DNA of 64,000 nucleotides. Origin: Azospirillum sp. 412522. GTDB lineage: Bacteria; Pseudomonadota; Alphaproteobacteria; Azospirillales; Azospirillaceae. Below, in pieces: positions 16,657 through 24,776 of this stretch (positions within the stretch are counted from its first letter, which is position 1; every line of letters begins with the position of its first letter). The stretch is taken from contig NZ_RWIJ01000021.1 of the NCBI RefSeq assembly GCF_019805165.1, positions 1 through 64,000 on the forward strand, in the 5' to 3' direction. The notes under the pieces are model-generated. The model searched no databases, had not been told where the DNA came from, and saw only the letters and a list, made by a program, of their open reading frames with translations. The position numbers and the translations under genes were made by a program.

Positions 16657-17733
16657 GTGTTGAAGACCACCGCCCGCACCGTCATCGCCGCCGGGCTCGC
16701 CGCGCTGCTGCTGACCGGAACCGCAGCCCTTGCCGCCGACGCGCTGCCCAACGTGACCATCCTGGCGACCGGCGGCACCATCGCCGGCACCGGCGCCACC
16801 AGCACCACCACCGTCGGCTACACCGCCGCCAAGGTCGGCGTCGAGAAGCTGATCGAAGCGGTGCCGGAACTGAAGAAGGTCGCCAACGTCAAGGGCGAGC
16901 AGGTCTTCCAGATCGCCAGCGAGAACATGACCAACGACCATTGGCTGAAGCTGGCCAAGCGGGTCAACGAGTTGCTGGCGCAGAATGACGTCGACGGCAT
17001 CGTCATCACCCATGGCACCGACACCATCGAGGAGACCGCCTATTTCCTGAACCTGACGGTCAAGAGCACCAAGCCGGTGGTGATCGTCGGCGCCATGCGC
17101 CCCTCAACCGCCATCAGCGCCGACGGCCCGGTCAACCTCTACAACGCGGTGACGCTGGCGGGATCCAAGGACGCCGTCGGCAAGGGCGTGCTGGTCTCGC
17201 TGAACGACCAGATCAACGCCGGCCGCGACGTGACCAAGACCAACACCTCGACCGCCGACACCTTCCGCACGCCGGAGCTGGGCTTCCTCGGCTACATGCA
17301 GGACAACAAGGCGCATTTCTACCGGCAGGTCGTGCGCAAGCACACCGCCGAGGCGGAGTTCGACGTCTCCAGCCTCGACAGCCTGCCCCAGGTCGACATC
17401 GTCTATGGCTACGCCAACAACAACCGCACGGCGCTCGACGCGCTGGTGAAGGCCGGCGCGAAGGGCATCATCCATGCCGGCGTGGGCGACGGCAGCCTGT
17501 CCAACGCGATGAAGCCCGGCCTGACCGACGCCCGCAAGCAGGGGGTGGTGATCGTCCGCTCGTCCCGCGTCGGCAACGGCATCGTCGCGCGCAACGGCGA
17601 GGCCAACGACGACGAGCTGGATTTCGTCGCCAGCGACACCCTCAACCCGCAGAAGGCGCGCATCCTGCTGATGCTGGCGCTCACCAGGACGACAGACAGC
17701 AAGGCCATCCAGAAGATGTTCTACACCTACTGA
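16657..17733 (+). CDS. ansB: Periplasmic type II L-asparaginase
   Basis: 358 residues from a GTG at 16657, chosen because GGGAGAGG ends 6 bases before it and a signal peptide follows (VIAAGLAALLLTGTAALAA, cut before DALPN). The nucleophile Thr38 lies in LATGGTIAG; the second catalytic motif is ITHGTDTIEE. IVGAMRPSTAISADG and the tetramer-forming C-terminal domain are intact. It hydrolyses asparagine, and often glutamine, to the acid and ammonia in the periplasm. Glutaminase-asparaginase activity is the main alternative. It stands alone. Confidence 0.92.
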   Translation: MLKTTARTVIAAGLAALLLTGTAALAADALPNVTILATGGTIAGTGATSTTTVGYTAAKVGVEKLIEAVPELKKVANVKGEQVFQIASENMTNDHWLKLAKRVNELLAQNDVDGIVITHGTDTIEETAYFLNLTVKSTKPVVIVGAMRPSTAISADGPVNLYNAVTLAGSKDAVGKGVLVSLNDQINAGRDVTKTNTSTADTFRTPELGFLGYMQDNKAHFYRQVVRKHTAEAEFDVSSLDSLPQVDIVYGYANNNRTALDALVKAGAKGIIHAGVGDGSLSNAMKPGLTDARKQGVVIVRSSRVGNGIVARNGEANDDELDFVASDTLNPQKARILLMLALTRTTDSKAIQKMFYTY

Positions 17734-17831
17734 TCCGATGCCAGAGGGGGGCCGCGTCCCGCCGGCAACAAGCACGGGGGATCGGGTGTTGACGTTCCGA
17801 CCATGGGGGAATGCCACCAACGGAGATGCCG

Positions 17832-18440
17832 ATGCCCGTCCCGCGCCGCCGCACCCTGATGGCTCTTTCCGCCGCGCTGCTTGCCGCCCCGGCCTATGCG
17901 TTTCCCGCCGCGGCACTCGATGCGGCCGGTCTCGAGACGGCTGGTCTCGAGACGGCTGGTCTCGAGACGGCCGGGCTCGTCGTGCTGATGCGCCATGCCG
18001 AGGCGCCCGGCACCGGCGATCCGTCCGGCTTCAGGCTGGACGACTGCGCCACCCAGCGCAATCTCGACGGCGACGGCCGCGCCCAGGCGGCGCGGATCGG
18101 GGAGCGTCTGCGGCAGCTCGGCATCGATCAGGCGCGCGTGCTGTCCAGCCAATGGTGCCGCTGCCTCGACACCGCCCGCCTGCTGGACCTCGGCCCTGTG
18201 AAGGAGATGCCGGCCCTCAACTCCTTCTTCGGCCAGCAGGAGAAGGAAAAGGAGAGCATCACCGAACTGCGCCAGTTCCTGGCGGACCTGCCGCGGGACG
18301 GCAAGCCGGTCGTGCTTGTCACCCATCAGGTCACCGTCACCGCGCTGACCGGCATCTTCCCGGCATCGGGCGAGGCGGTGCTGCTGCGGGCGAACGGCAC
18401 CCCCGATCCGGAGCGGATCGACCGGCTGGCCATTCCCTGA
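17832..18440 (+). CDS. Exported histidine phosphatase-family protein
   Basis: 202 residues from the ATG at 17832, preferred because GGAG lies 6 bases before it; two earlier in-frame ATGs overlap possible Shine-Dalgarno bases. A signal-like segment (TLMALSAALLAAPAYAF) precedes four copies of AGLET/AGLV. The phosphatase core begins LVVLMRHAEAPG (catalytic His in RHAE); the second histidine is in LVTHQVTVTALTG. QWCRCLDTARLL matches the S.W.R..-TA motif. These are phosphoglycerate mutase-like phosphatases, often acting on polymyxin-type lipids or small phosphates (Ais/SixA relatives). The target is unknown. Confidence 0.87.
   Translation: MPVPRRRTLMALSAALLAAPAYAFPAAALDAAGLETAGLETAGLETAGLVVLMRHAEAPGTGDPSGFRLDDCATQRNLDGDGRAQAARIGERLRQLGIDQARVLSSQWCRCLDTARLLDLGPVKEMPALNSFFGQQEKEKESITELRQFLADLPRDGKPVVLVTHQVTVTALTGIFPASGEAVLLRANGTPDPERIDRLAIP
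17925..17979 (+). repeat. 15-bp in-frame tandem repeat
   Basis: Three copies of GCYGGTCTCGAGACG (17925-17939, 17940-17954, 17955-17969) are followed by a diverged partial fourth. They encode AGLET three times, between signal peptide and catalytic core. Copies two and three are identical at DNA level, a sign of recent slippage. Confidence 0.9.
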
Positions 18441-18588
18441 GACAAGGAACCGCGACGCGAAATCGGGGTGTCACAGTACCGCCCCTGCGGCGAACCTGAA
18501 CATTTGCGCCGTTGACCGGACGCCCTCCGTCGGTCTGGATAAGCCGCCCACCGCGGCGTCTTGCCCGAAGGATGCCAGCAAAGGAACA

Positions 18589-19272
18589 ATGTTCGGCAGG
18601 CGGATGAAATATTTTCATATATCAGGACCGAAGACCAACGGCGCATCGCGCCCGCTTTACCGGATCAAGTCCATGCTTCTACTGGCTGCCGCCGGGCTTG
18701 GACTGGCCGGATGCTCGACGTCCCACGTCACCACCCCTGCCCGCTCCGCCACCGAGCAGTTGCTGATCTCCACCGCGGCCGATCAGGCGGCGGAACGTCT
18801 GGCCGGCCAAATGGCGGTGAAGGGCAGCGTCTATGTCGATGCCGCCGGGGTCGAAGGGTACGACACCAAATACGCCGTCGCCACCGTCCGCGACGCCCTG
18901 CTGCGCCACGGCGCCGCCATGGCCCAAAGCCGCGAAACAGCCGCCACCATCGTCGAACTGCGGGTCGGCGCGCTGTCGGTGGACAGCGAAAGCTCGCTGC
19001 TCGGCATTCCCAGCATCGACATCCCGATGCCGGTCGGCGGAAGCTCCTCCACGCCCGAGATCTCGCTGTTCAAGAAGGAGCTGACCCAGGGCGTCGCCAA
19101 GCTCGCCGCCACCGCCTACGACAGGAACTCCGGCGCGCTGGTCTCGTCCAGCGGGCCGCAATACGGCTTCTCCAACCGGGCCGAATGGGTGCTTCTGCTG
19201 ATGCTGAGCTGGGACACCAACGACCTGCTGCCGCCCGACACCCGGCCCGATCCGAAACCCTGGGACAACTGA
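18589..19272 (+). CDS. Lipoprotein (DUF6655-like)
   Basis: 227 residues. After an unusually long N-terminal region, the segment MLLLAAAGLGLAGCSTS carries a lipobox (LAGC), so the mature protein starts at Cys44 or so. AAAGGA is 3-4 bases before the ATG at 18589; an in-frame ATG at 18673 (MLLLAAAG) would give a classical lipoprotein signal. The mature part is a single alpha/beta domain with SATEQLLISTAADQAAERLA, typical of DUF6655 lipoproteins, and a Trp/Asp-rich end. It is probably anchored in the outer membrane. The function is unknown. Confidence 0.7.
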   Translation: MFGRRMKYFHISGPKTNGASRPLYRIKSMLLLAAAGLGLAGCSTSHVTTPARSATEQLLISTAADQAAERLAGQMAVKGSVYVDAAGVEGYDTKYAVATVRDALLRHGAAMAQSRETAATIVELRVGALSVDSESSLLGIPSIDIPMPVGGSSSTPEISLFKKELTQGVAKLAATAYDRNSGALVSSSGPQYGFSNRAEWVLLLMLSWDTNDLLPPDTRPDPKPWDN

Positions 19273-19369
19273 ACCGGAGGATGCCGCCGCGTCCTTGACG
19301 GCCGGATCGTTTCCGCAGCCTTATCGGGGCATCGAAATCAGAGCATCGAAGCCGAGGGAAAGCGAAAGA

Positions 19370-19804
19370 ATGACCGATAGTCTGCCGTCCTGGATTCTGT
19401 GGGCGCTGTTGTCGGCGGGATTCGCGGCGTTGACCGCCATCTTCGCCAAGGTGGGCGTCGAAGGGGTCGGTTCCGACATCGCGACGCTGATCCGGACCGC
19501 CGTCATCTTCCTGCTGCTGATCGGCATCGTCGTCGCGTCGGGCCAATCGCTGTCGCCGTCGGCGGTGTCGGGCCGGACCTGGCTGTTCCTCGTCCTGTCC
19601 GGCCTTGCCACCGGGGCGTCGTGGCTGTGCTATTTCCGCGCGCTGAAGCTGGGTCCCGCCTCGCAGGTGGCACCGGTCGACAAGCTCAGCGTCGTGCTGG
19701 TCGCGCTGTTCGGCGTCCTGTTCCTGGGCGAGAAGCTGTCGGGGCCGAACTGGCTGGGCGTCGTGCTGATCGCCGCAGGAGTGGTCCTGCTGGCCTTCAA
19801 GTAA
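19370..19804 (+). CDS. Single-repeat EamA/DMT transporter
   Basis: 144 residues, starting MTDSLPSWILWALLSAGFAA, with five hydrophobic segments forming one EamA repeat. It includes LSGLATGASWLCYFRALKLG and PVDKLSVVLVALFGVLFLGE, the most conserved family block. Single-repeat DMT proteins dimerise to form a carrier. GAGGGAAAG lies before the ATG. It is convergent with the chemoreceptor gene. Confidence 0.88.
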   Translation: MTDSLPSWILWALLSAGFAALTAIFAKVGVEGVGSDIATLIRTAVIFLLLIGIVVASGQSLSPSAVSGRTWLFLVLSGLATGASWLCYFRALKLGPASQVAPVDKLSVVLVALFGVLFLGEKLSGPNWLGVVLIAAGVVLLAFK

Positions 19805-19839
19805 CTCCAACGGCGCCACAACGCCGCCCGGACACCCCC

Positions 19840-21516
19840 TCAGGCCGCCCGCACATGGCGGAGGAACTCCTCCGCCTGATCGCGCAGGGCAAGCGCCTGA
19901 CGACCGAGGTCGGCGGCGGCGGCGCGCACCTCCGAAGCCATCACCCCGGTCTCGTGCGCGGACTGCGAAACCTCCTCGATGTTGTGGGTGACCTCGGTCG
20001 TGCGGTCGGCGGCGCGCTGGACCGACCGGGCGATGTCGGCGGTGGTGGCGCTCTGGTGGTCGGCGGAGACGGCGATGCGGCCGACGAGGTCGCTGACCGA
20101 CAGCACCGTGCGGCCGATCCCCCCGATGGCCTCCACCGCATGGCCGGTCACCGACTGGATCTCCGCCACCTGCCGGGCGATGTCGTCGGTCGCCTTCGCG
20201 GTCTGGTTGGCCAGCGTCTTCACCTCGCCGGCGACGACGGCGAAGCCCTTGCCGGCCTCTCCCGCCCGCGCCGCCTCGATGGTGGCATTCAGGGCCAGAA
20301 GGTTGGTCTGGGCAGCGATGTCCTGGATCAGGGTCACCACCTCGCCGATCTTGCCGGCCGCCGCCGCCAGCCCGTCCATCGTGCGGTTGGTCCGGGTCAC
20401 CTCCTCCACCGCGGTGCGCACCATGCGGGCGGAGTCCTCCACCTGCCGGCCGACCTCGCCGATGGAGCCGCTCAACTCCTCCGCGGCGCCGGCGACGGTG
20501 CGGACATCGTCGCTCGCCTCGCCGGCCGCCGTGCTGACGGTGTGGGCGCGGACGCTGCCGGTCTCCGCGATGTCGTGCAGGCGCTGGGCGTTGGCCTGCA
20601 ACTGCGTCGTCGTGGCGCTCAGAACGCCGACGACGCCCAGCAGCGAGCCTTCGAAGGACTGGGCCACCTCGTCCATCGCCGCGCGGCGTTCCTGCACCGA
20701 GCGGGCGCGCTCCTCCGCCTGGGCCTCGTGCAGCTGGGCGACCTCCAGCGCGTTGTCCTTGAAGACGGCGAGCGCCTTCGCCATGCCGCCGATCTCGTCG
20801 CTGCGGCCCAGCGCCGGGATGGCGACCGACAGGTTGCCGCGCGCCAGCTCCTCCATCGCAGCGCGGATGCCGGACAGCGGCCGGAACATGCGCCGCGCCA
20901 GCAGCAGGCAGCAGGTCGCCACCAGCAGGGTCACCACGGCGCTGATCGCCGCGATCATCGCCTGGGTGTCGCGGATCGCCGCGAAGAACTCCGCCTTCGG
21001 GATGCCAACATAGAGAATGCCGACGACGCGGCCGTCCGACGCCTTGATCGGATCATAGGCGGTGTAGAAGGGGGTGCCGAGAATGTCGGCCTGCCCGCGA
21101 TAGGGAACGCCACGGCCCAGCACCGCGTCATAGACCGGCCCCTTCGCCAGGGTCGTGCCGACGGCGCGGCTGCCGTCCGGCTTCAGCACGTTGGTGGCGA
21201 CGCGGCGGTCGCCCATGAACAGGGTCGCGGTGCCGCCGACCAGCCGCTTGACCCGGTCCACCGGTTCGAAGAAGTCGTTCAGGGCGCGATCGCCGGCGAA
21301 CAGCGTACCGGCGCGGGCATCGAACGTCTGCCCATACTGGTTCAGTACGTCCCAGGCGACGCGCATGTTGGTTTCCTGCCGCTCAATCGCCACGCGGTCG
21401 GCGTAGCCGGTCAGCAAAACTTCATTGACACCGAATGTGGAGAAGGCAAGCAATATAAGCCCGCCTCCGCAAAGTGCCACAGTCTTTCCCGCGAGGGACA
21501 AAGCTCCGATTCTCAT
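19840..21516 (-). CDS. Methyl-accepting chemotaxis protein with periplasmic Cache domain
   Basis: 558 residues. The ATG at 21516 has GGGGG 6 bases upstream and is preferred to a TTG two codons earlier. Order: TM1 (about 10-30), a periplasmic single-Cache domain (about 35-185; TPFYTAYDPIKASDGRVVGILYVG is typical), TM2 (about 188-210), HAMP (about 210-262) and the signalling domain. The hairpin tip is IQDIAAQTNLLALNATIEAA with flanking AGEAGKGFAVVAGEV. There is no C-terminal CheR-binding pentapeptide. The ligand is likely a small organic acid, by analogy to related Cache domains. Confidence 0.92.
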   Translation of the reverse strand: MRIGALSLAGKTVALCGGGLILLAFSTFGVNEVLLTGYADRVAIERQETNMRVAWDVLNQYGQTFDARAGTLFAGDRALNDFFEPVDRVKRLVGGTATLFMGDRRVATNVLKPDGSRAVGTTLAKGPVYDAVLGRGVPYRGQADILGTPFYTAYDPIKASDGRVVGILYVGIPKAEFFAAIRDTQAMIAAISAVVTLLVATCCLLLARRMFRPLSGIRAAMEELARGNLSVAIPALGRSDEIGGMAKALAVFKDNALEVAQLHEAQAEERARSVQERRAAMDEVAQSFEGSLLGVVGVLSATTTQLQANAQRLHDIAETGSVRAHTVSTAAGEASDDVRTVAGAAEELSGSIGEVGRQVEDSARMVRTAVEEVTRTNRTMDGLAAAAGKIGEVVTLIQDIAAQTNLLALNATIEAARAGEAGKGFAVVAGEVKTLANQTAKATDDIARQVAEIQSVTGHAVEAIGGIGRTVLSVSDLVGRIAVSADHQSATTADIARSVQRAADRTTEVTHNIEEVSQSAHETGVMASEVRAAAADLGRQALALRDQAEEFLRHVRAA

Positions 21517-22009
21517 TCTCAACCCCCGATTTCAATCCTATATGAGCGCCTTGTTCTTGTTCTGAAGCGCCTGCCCTTTGAGGCAATCATCTTGAAGACG
21601 AAAAACGGGAGAAATGTTAAGGAATAGTTAGAGAAAATACCGGATTCCGTTTCGGGTATTTGGTTCAGTCATACGGATTGATCGAGAGGCGACAGTCGGA
21701 TCGAAAGCTTCGTTCGATGGGCCGCACCGTCGACCAGGATCATTGCCAGTGAAGACCGAGTTTTTGGACGATTCCATCATCCGGTGGCTTTCCACCGGTC
21801 AGCGCCGACCAAATGGAAAAAGCCATGAACGCCCCTCTGGATTCCGGCTCAGGACTACAGCCGGGCTTAATCGCCATGTTTGCTGTTGAAGGGGGCATCC
21901 TATGCCACAGCGTCGTGCGTTTAATATGAAACGCACGACGCTGTGGCTTCATGTTTAGCGATCGGATTCACGCTTCAAATCGATTCTGATTTTACGCGAT
22001 CCGATCTAG
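21517..22009. other. Intergenic region left of the island
   Basis: About 490 bases without a supportable gene. It holds the promoter region of the chemoreceptor (minus strand), a small hairpin CCGGTGG/CCACCGG at 21781-21798, and the strong hairpin element at 21904-21986. Base composition is more mixed than in the genes to the left, consistent with an insertion border. Confidence 0.6.
21904..21986. repeat. Hairpin-plus-tail element, copy A
   Basis: A perfect 19-bp inverted repeat (21904-21922 with 21929-21947, 6-base loop AATATG) is followed 19 bases later by ATTCACGCTTC (21966-21976) and CGATTC (21981-21986). The same order, with hairpin arms of different sequence, is found at 62336-62417. 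No T-run follows the stem. Confidence 0.6.
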
Positions 22010-22305
22010 GGAGACCGGGATGATGACACCGACGCAAGCGGCGAGTTGATCTGGCGATCTGGACAGCTTGGCTGCCCGGATTGGTCCGCGCTTTTGCCGA
22101 CCGGAGGCGCATGAGCGGGCTCGGCGGCTTCTGGCGGGACTCTTGCCCCGCTGGAGCGGAAGAACGGCTGGCATCTGGCCGAAGCGGCCGGCGCGACAAC
22201 AGCCCCGATGGTGTCCAGGATTTCTTGGCGCGCATGCGCTGGGATGCCGATACCGTGCGCGAGGACCAGCGCGCCTACGTCATCGAGCATCTGGGCGATC
22301 CCGAG
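22010..22305 (+). pseudogene. Remnant of an IS701-like transposase, frameshifted
   Basis: Pieces of one transposase appear in three successive frames: LAARIGPRFCRPEAHERA, then ERKNGWHLAEAAG, then DGVQDFLARMRWDADTVRED and QRAYVIEHLGDPEA. These are N-terminal blocks of IS701-family DDE transposases. At least two frameshifts break it, and the catalytic core is absent. The last block runs in frame into an unrelated transposase end at about 22306. Confidence 0.7.
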
Positions 22306-22458
22306 GCTGCCCTGAAGCTCCTGTTTCTCGTCTTGAACCGCGCAGAGAAAGACTGGAAGATGCCGCCGCGCGAATGGACGGCCGCCAAGGCACAGATGGC
22401 CGTTATCTTCGGCGAGCGGTTCGCAAAGGCGATGAACGCCTTATCATCACCCCCCTGA
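22306..22458 (+). pseudogene. Remnant of an IS256-like transposase C-terminus
   Basis: LKLLFLVLNRAEKDWKMP then PREWTAAKAQMAVIFGERF and a stop is the typical C-terminal end of IS256-family transposases. It is joined in frame to the IS701-like piece, giving one 125-residue chimeric open frame (22081-22458). Neither half could be an active transposase. It marks a deletion or nested-insertion scar. Confidence 0.7.
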
Positions 22459-22529
22459 CGAGCACGAAATTCCGGACACGCCCTCGGCATCGCGTAAAGT
22501 CCACACGCCGTGAAGAGCGACGGCCGGCC

Positions 22530-23219
22530 TCATCGGCTCGATGCAACAGCGTTTTCCACTGCCCCAGCTAAACTATTCATGCCACCACAGACAAAAGCGG
22601 ATATTTTCTGAAGTAAGAGCTCCACATTACTGTCATCACAGCTACCGTTTGATAGTCTTGCAGAACGCCCTGTACGCGCCATCATAGTCATTCCAACTCC
22701 GATTGAAAAAATATAAGCCCAAACAGCATCCTCATGCGAAATCCCAGGAAGCACTTTTTGAAATGCAGCGATAAAACGCTGAGCAATGCCATCATAATGC
22801 TGTGCAATCAAGTTTTTTGTATGAGGGTCATCAGAATTCGCCGCTGCAACCAGAATTCTGGAAAAGAAATTGCCAAAACGATCAGGGTCATGCCCGAGTT
22901 CAACAGTAGGCCGAAACAAGGCATCAACAAGCTGAGGCAAGCTTGGAGTGGCACCATCTGCGAACAGACGATCGAGGTGCCGCCCCCTTTCTCCATTAAT
23001 CTCGGTCGCACGGAAACGAAATATTTCGTCGAATAATTTCTCCTTTGTACCGAAATGATAGTGCAGAAGCGCTTGAGAGACGTTTGCCTCCTTAGCGATA
23101 TCACGCATACTGCTACCATCATACCCATCCTTCGCAAACACACGTTCCGCCGCCAACATGATTGCCTCGCGGTTATCCGGAGCAGACCTGTTGGCGGAAG
23201 GGGAACCGGTCACGTTCAT
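22530..23219 (-). CDS. TetR/AcrR-family regulator of the island
   Basis: 229 residues. The N-terminal HTH (about 17-65) is AAERVFAKDGYDGSSMRDIA then KEANVSQALLHYHFGTKEKL, the TetR signature. The ligand domain includes FGNFFSRILVAAANSDD and YIFSIGVGMTMMARTG, resembling regulators of catabolic genes. A palindrome (23241-23254) lies about 22 bases before its start, with a matching site before the amidohydrolase gene at 24848-24865, so self-repression and control of that gene are likely. Codon use is less G+C-rich than outside the island. Confidence 0.9.
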   Translation of the reverse strand: MNVTGSPSANRSAPDNREAIMLAAERVFAKDGYDGSSMRDIAKEANVSQALLHYHFGTKEKLFDEIFRFRATEINGERGRHLDRLFADGATPSLPQLVDALFRPTVELGHDPDRFGNFFSRILVAAANSDDPHTKNLIAQHYDGIAQRFIAAFQKVLPGISHEDAVWAYIFSIGVGMTMMARTGRSARLSNGSCDDSNVELLLQKISAFVCGGMNSLAGAVENAVASSR

Positions 23220-23240
23220 GGTCGGCAGCGCTCTGCTATT

Positions 23241-23254
23241 TGATTGATCAGTCA
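23241..23254. promoter_or_regulatory. Candidate TetR operator, own promoter
   Basis: TGATTGATCAGTCA is a near-perfect palindrome (12 of 14 positions). Its right part, GATCAGTCAGG, is identical to the right part of the site at 24848. It lies just upstream of the minus-strand tetR start at 23219. Confidence 0.55.
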
Positions 23255-23282
23255 GGACTTTACCTGTGGCCGACCTTCTCGG

Positions 23283-23436
23283 TCAACGCATGTCTGCCAC
23301 CAGCGTGACCTGCTTGTAGTTCACCCGCCAGCCCGTCTGACGCAGCAAGCTGGTGATGCGCCGGTAGCCGTAACGCCCAAACTGACCGTCCAGCCGCAAG
23401 ATAGCCGCCGCGAGCGCATCCTCGCCGGACGAAACA
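23283..23436 (-). pseudogene. Remnant of an IS3-family transposase (OrfB)
   Basis: Reading on the minus strand gives EDALAAAILRLDGQFGRYGY then RRITSLLRQTGWRVNYKQV, the conserved N-terminal helix region of IS3 OrfB before its rve integrase core. The frame ends at a stop and the DDE core is absent. Only about 50 residues survive. Confidence 0.75.
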
Positions 23437-23470
23437 ACGCACACATGACGCTGGCTTGAGCGTGCCTGGC

Positions 23471-23762
23471 CAAGCACAAGCAAATCACCGCCTTTGTTGG
23501 CTTGAACCCGCAAGGCCATAAATCCGGCGGCCCGGTACGCGGACGCCCTCGCATCAGCAAAGTCGGCAACGCCCGCGTCCGCGTTGTGCTGTACATGTAC
23601 GCCCTCTCGGCCCGACCGCATAATCCGGTTCTCAAGGCCTTCGCGGATCGCCTCTCCGCAGCCGGCAAGAAGCCCGAGTTGGTCCTGGCGGCGACCGCCC
23701 GCAAACTCCTCGCCATCGCCTACGGCGTCATGAAGACCCGTCAGCCCTTCAGGCCTGCTTGA
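23471..23762 (+). pseudogene. Remnant of an IS110-family transposase C-terminus
   Basis: The frame reads KQITAFVGLNPQGHKSGG, then RPRISKVGNARVRVVLYMYA and ARKLLAIAYGVMKTRQPF before the stop, the transposase_20 end of IS110 proteins. The N-terminal DEDD domain is missing. It lies head to head with the IS3 remnant, so several elements have decayed at this island edge. Confidence 0.8.
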
Positions 23763-23837
23763 TCGTCAACACGCTGTTTCAGATAAGGGCTGGAACGGGT
23801 TCAGAGGGCGGCAGGTCAAGTGCAGCGCATTCCGATC

Positions 23838-24776
23838 CTATGGAAGCCGCAAAAGGCGTTGGGCATTTCCGTAAAGAATCTGGGAGCGTTGTTGCTCGCT
23901 TAGGGGCGCTGCGTCAATCCAGTCCCGACCAGCACGGTTCGAAACATAGGGCCAATCCACCGAAAACATGATGCGGCCCACTCCCATTTCAGTCAGTGCG
24001 CAGATTAGCGCCGCGTCTGAAAAGTTGCCGCTTGTCGTAATATGGAAATGGCGCAGGAAGCGCTCACGGAAAAAGCGTTCACCACCATTATCACGAGCAA
24101 GAGACTCATCGATCCGCTCCAATAAGAAAGGAATGGCTTCTCCCATGTGGCCAAGGATGAGTTGCAAGCGAGGGAACAACTCGGGAATCCTTCCAAGCAT
24201 CATGCGGATGGCAATCACCATTGTCTCGGCGGTAAAACCCGCCGCAGCCATGCCAAACATCGGGAAACGAGCAGTCCAGTCAGCATAGTAGGCGCGCATG
24301 ACTTCGGGGTGCGGAAAGGATGGATGAAGGTAAATTGGCACACCGAGGCGCTCCGCTTCGGCGTAAAGCGGAAAATGACTCTCGTGGTCTGGAAAGACGC
24401 CGTTTGTCAAACCATGGAGCATCGCTCCCCGAAACCCCAGTGTTTCAACAGTACGTGTCAGCTCACGGGCCGCAGCATCGGGCGCCGTCATTGGCAATGA
24501 GGCAAAACCAGCAAACCGTGGATTTCCTTCAATGGCCGCGGCAAGATGATCATTGATTTTCTCTGCCCAACTGCACGCTTCCAAAGCAGGCAGCGACTGT
24601 GCTGCGCTTGGGGCATGAGACAAGACCTGGATCCCAATTCCCGCGGCATCCATATCGGGCAGCCTGTTTTCCAACGGGCTGGTCAAAGCTTGCGCTGGTC
24701 CGGCAATCCCATAGCGCTCCACCAGCTCCGGATGTGCGAAGTGCTCTTCAAGGGCAATAGCTTTAGCTCTGGGCAT
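23838..24776 (-). CDS. Amidohydrolase-2 family protein, probable non-oxidative decarboxylase
   Basis: 312 residues, one TIM-barrel domain. Metal and active-site motifs: IALEEHFAHPE (ExH in place of HxH), IYLHPSFPHP, LILGHMGEAIPF and MFSVDWPYVSN. This set matches the 2,3-dihydroxybenzoate / gamma-resorcylate / ACMS decarboxylase subfamily, which removes CO2 from an aromatic or unsaturated acid in the cytoplasm. GGAGGA lies 8 bases before the ATG. A TetR-like operator lies about 72-89 bases upstream. It is divergent from the cyclase-BKACE operon. The substrate is unknown; a lactone hydrolase is the main alternative. Confidence 0.88.
   Translation of the reverse strand: MPRAKAIALEEHFAHPELVERYGIAGPAQALTSPLENRLPDMDAAGIGIQVLSHAPSAAQSLPALEACSWAEKINDHLAAAIEGNPRFAGFASLPMTAPDAAARELTRTVETLGFRGAMLHGLTNGVFPDHESHFPLYAEAERLGVPIYLHPSFPHPEVMRAYYADWTARFPMFGMAAAGFTAETMVIAIRMMLGRIPELFPRLQLILGHMGEAIPFLLERIDESLARDNGGERFFRERFLRHFHITTSGNFSDAALICALTEMGVGRIMFSVDWPYVSNRAGRDWIDAAPLSEQQRSQILYGNAQRLLRLP

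Noticed and set aside
17925..17979. Possible CRISPR-like or phage att repeat
   Set aside because: The repeats are contiguous, in frame and without spacers, so they are a coding tandem repeat.
18326..18646. Minus-strand open frame after the histidine phosphatase
   Set aside because: It has no domain, no ribosome-binding site, and overlaps two supported genes.
21740..21952. 70-codon minus-strand frame left of the island
   Set aside because: It runs through a perfect hairpin and shows no similarity or ribosome-binding site.
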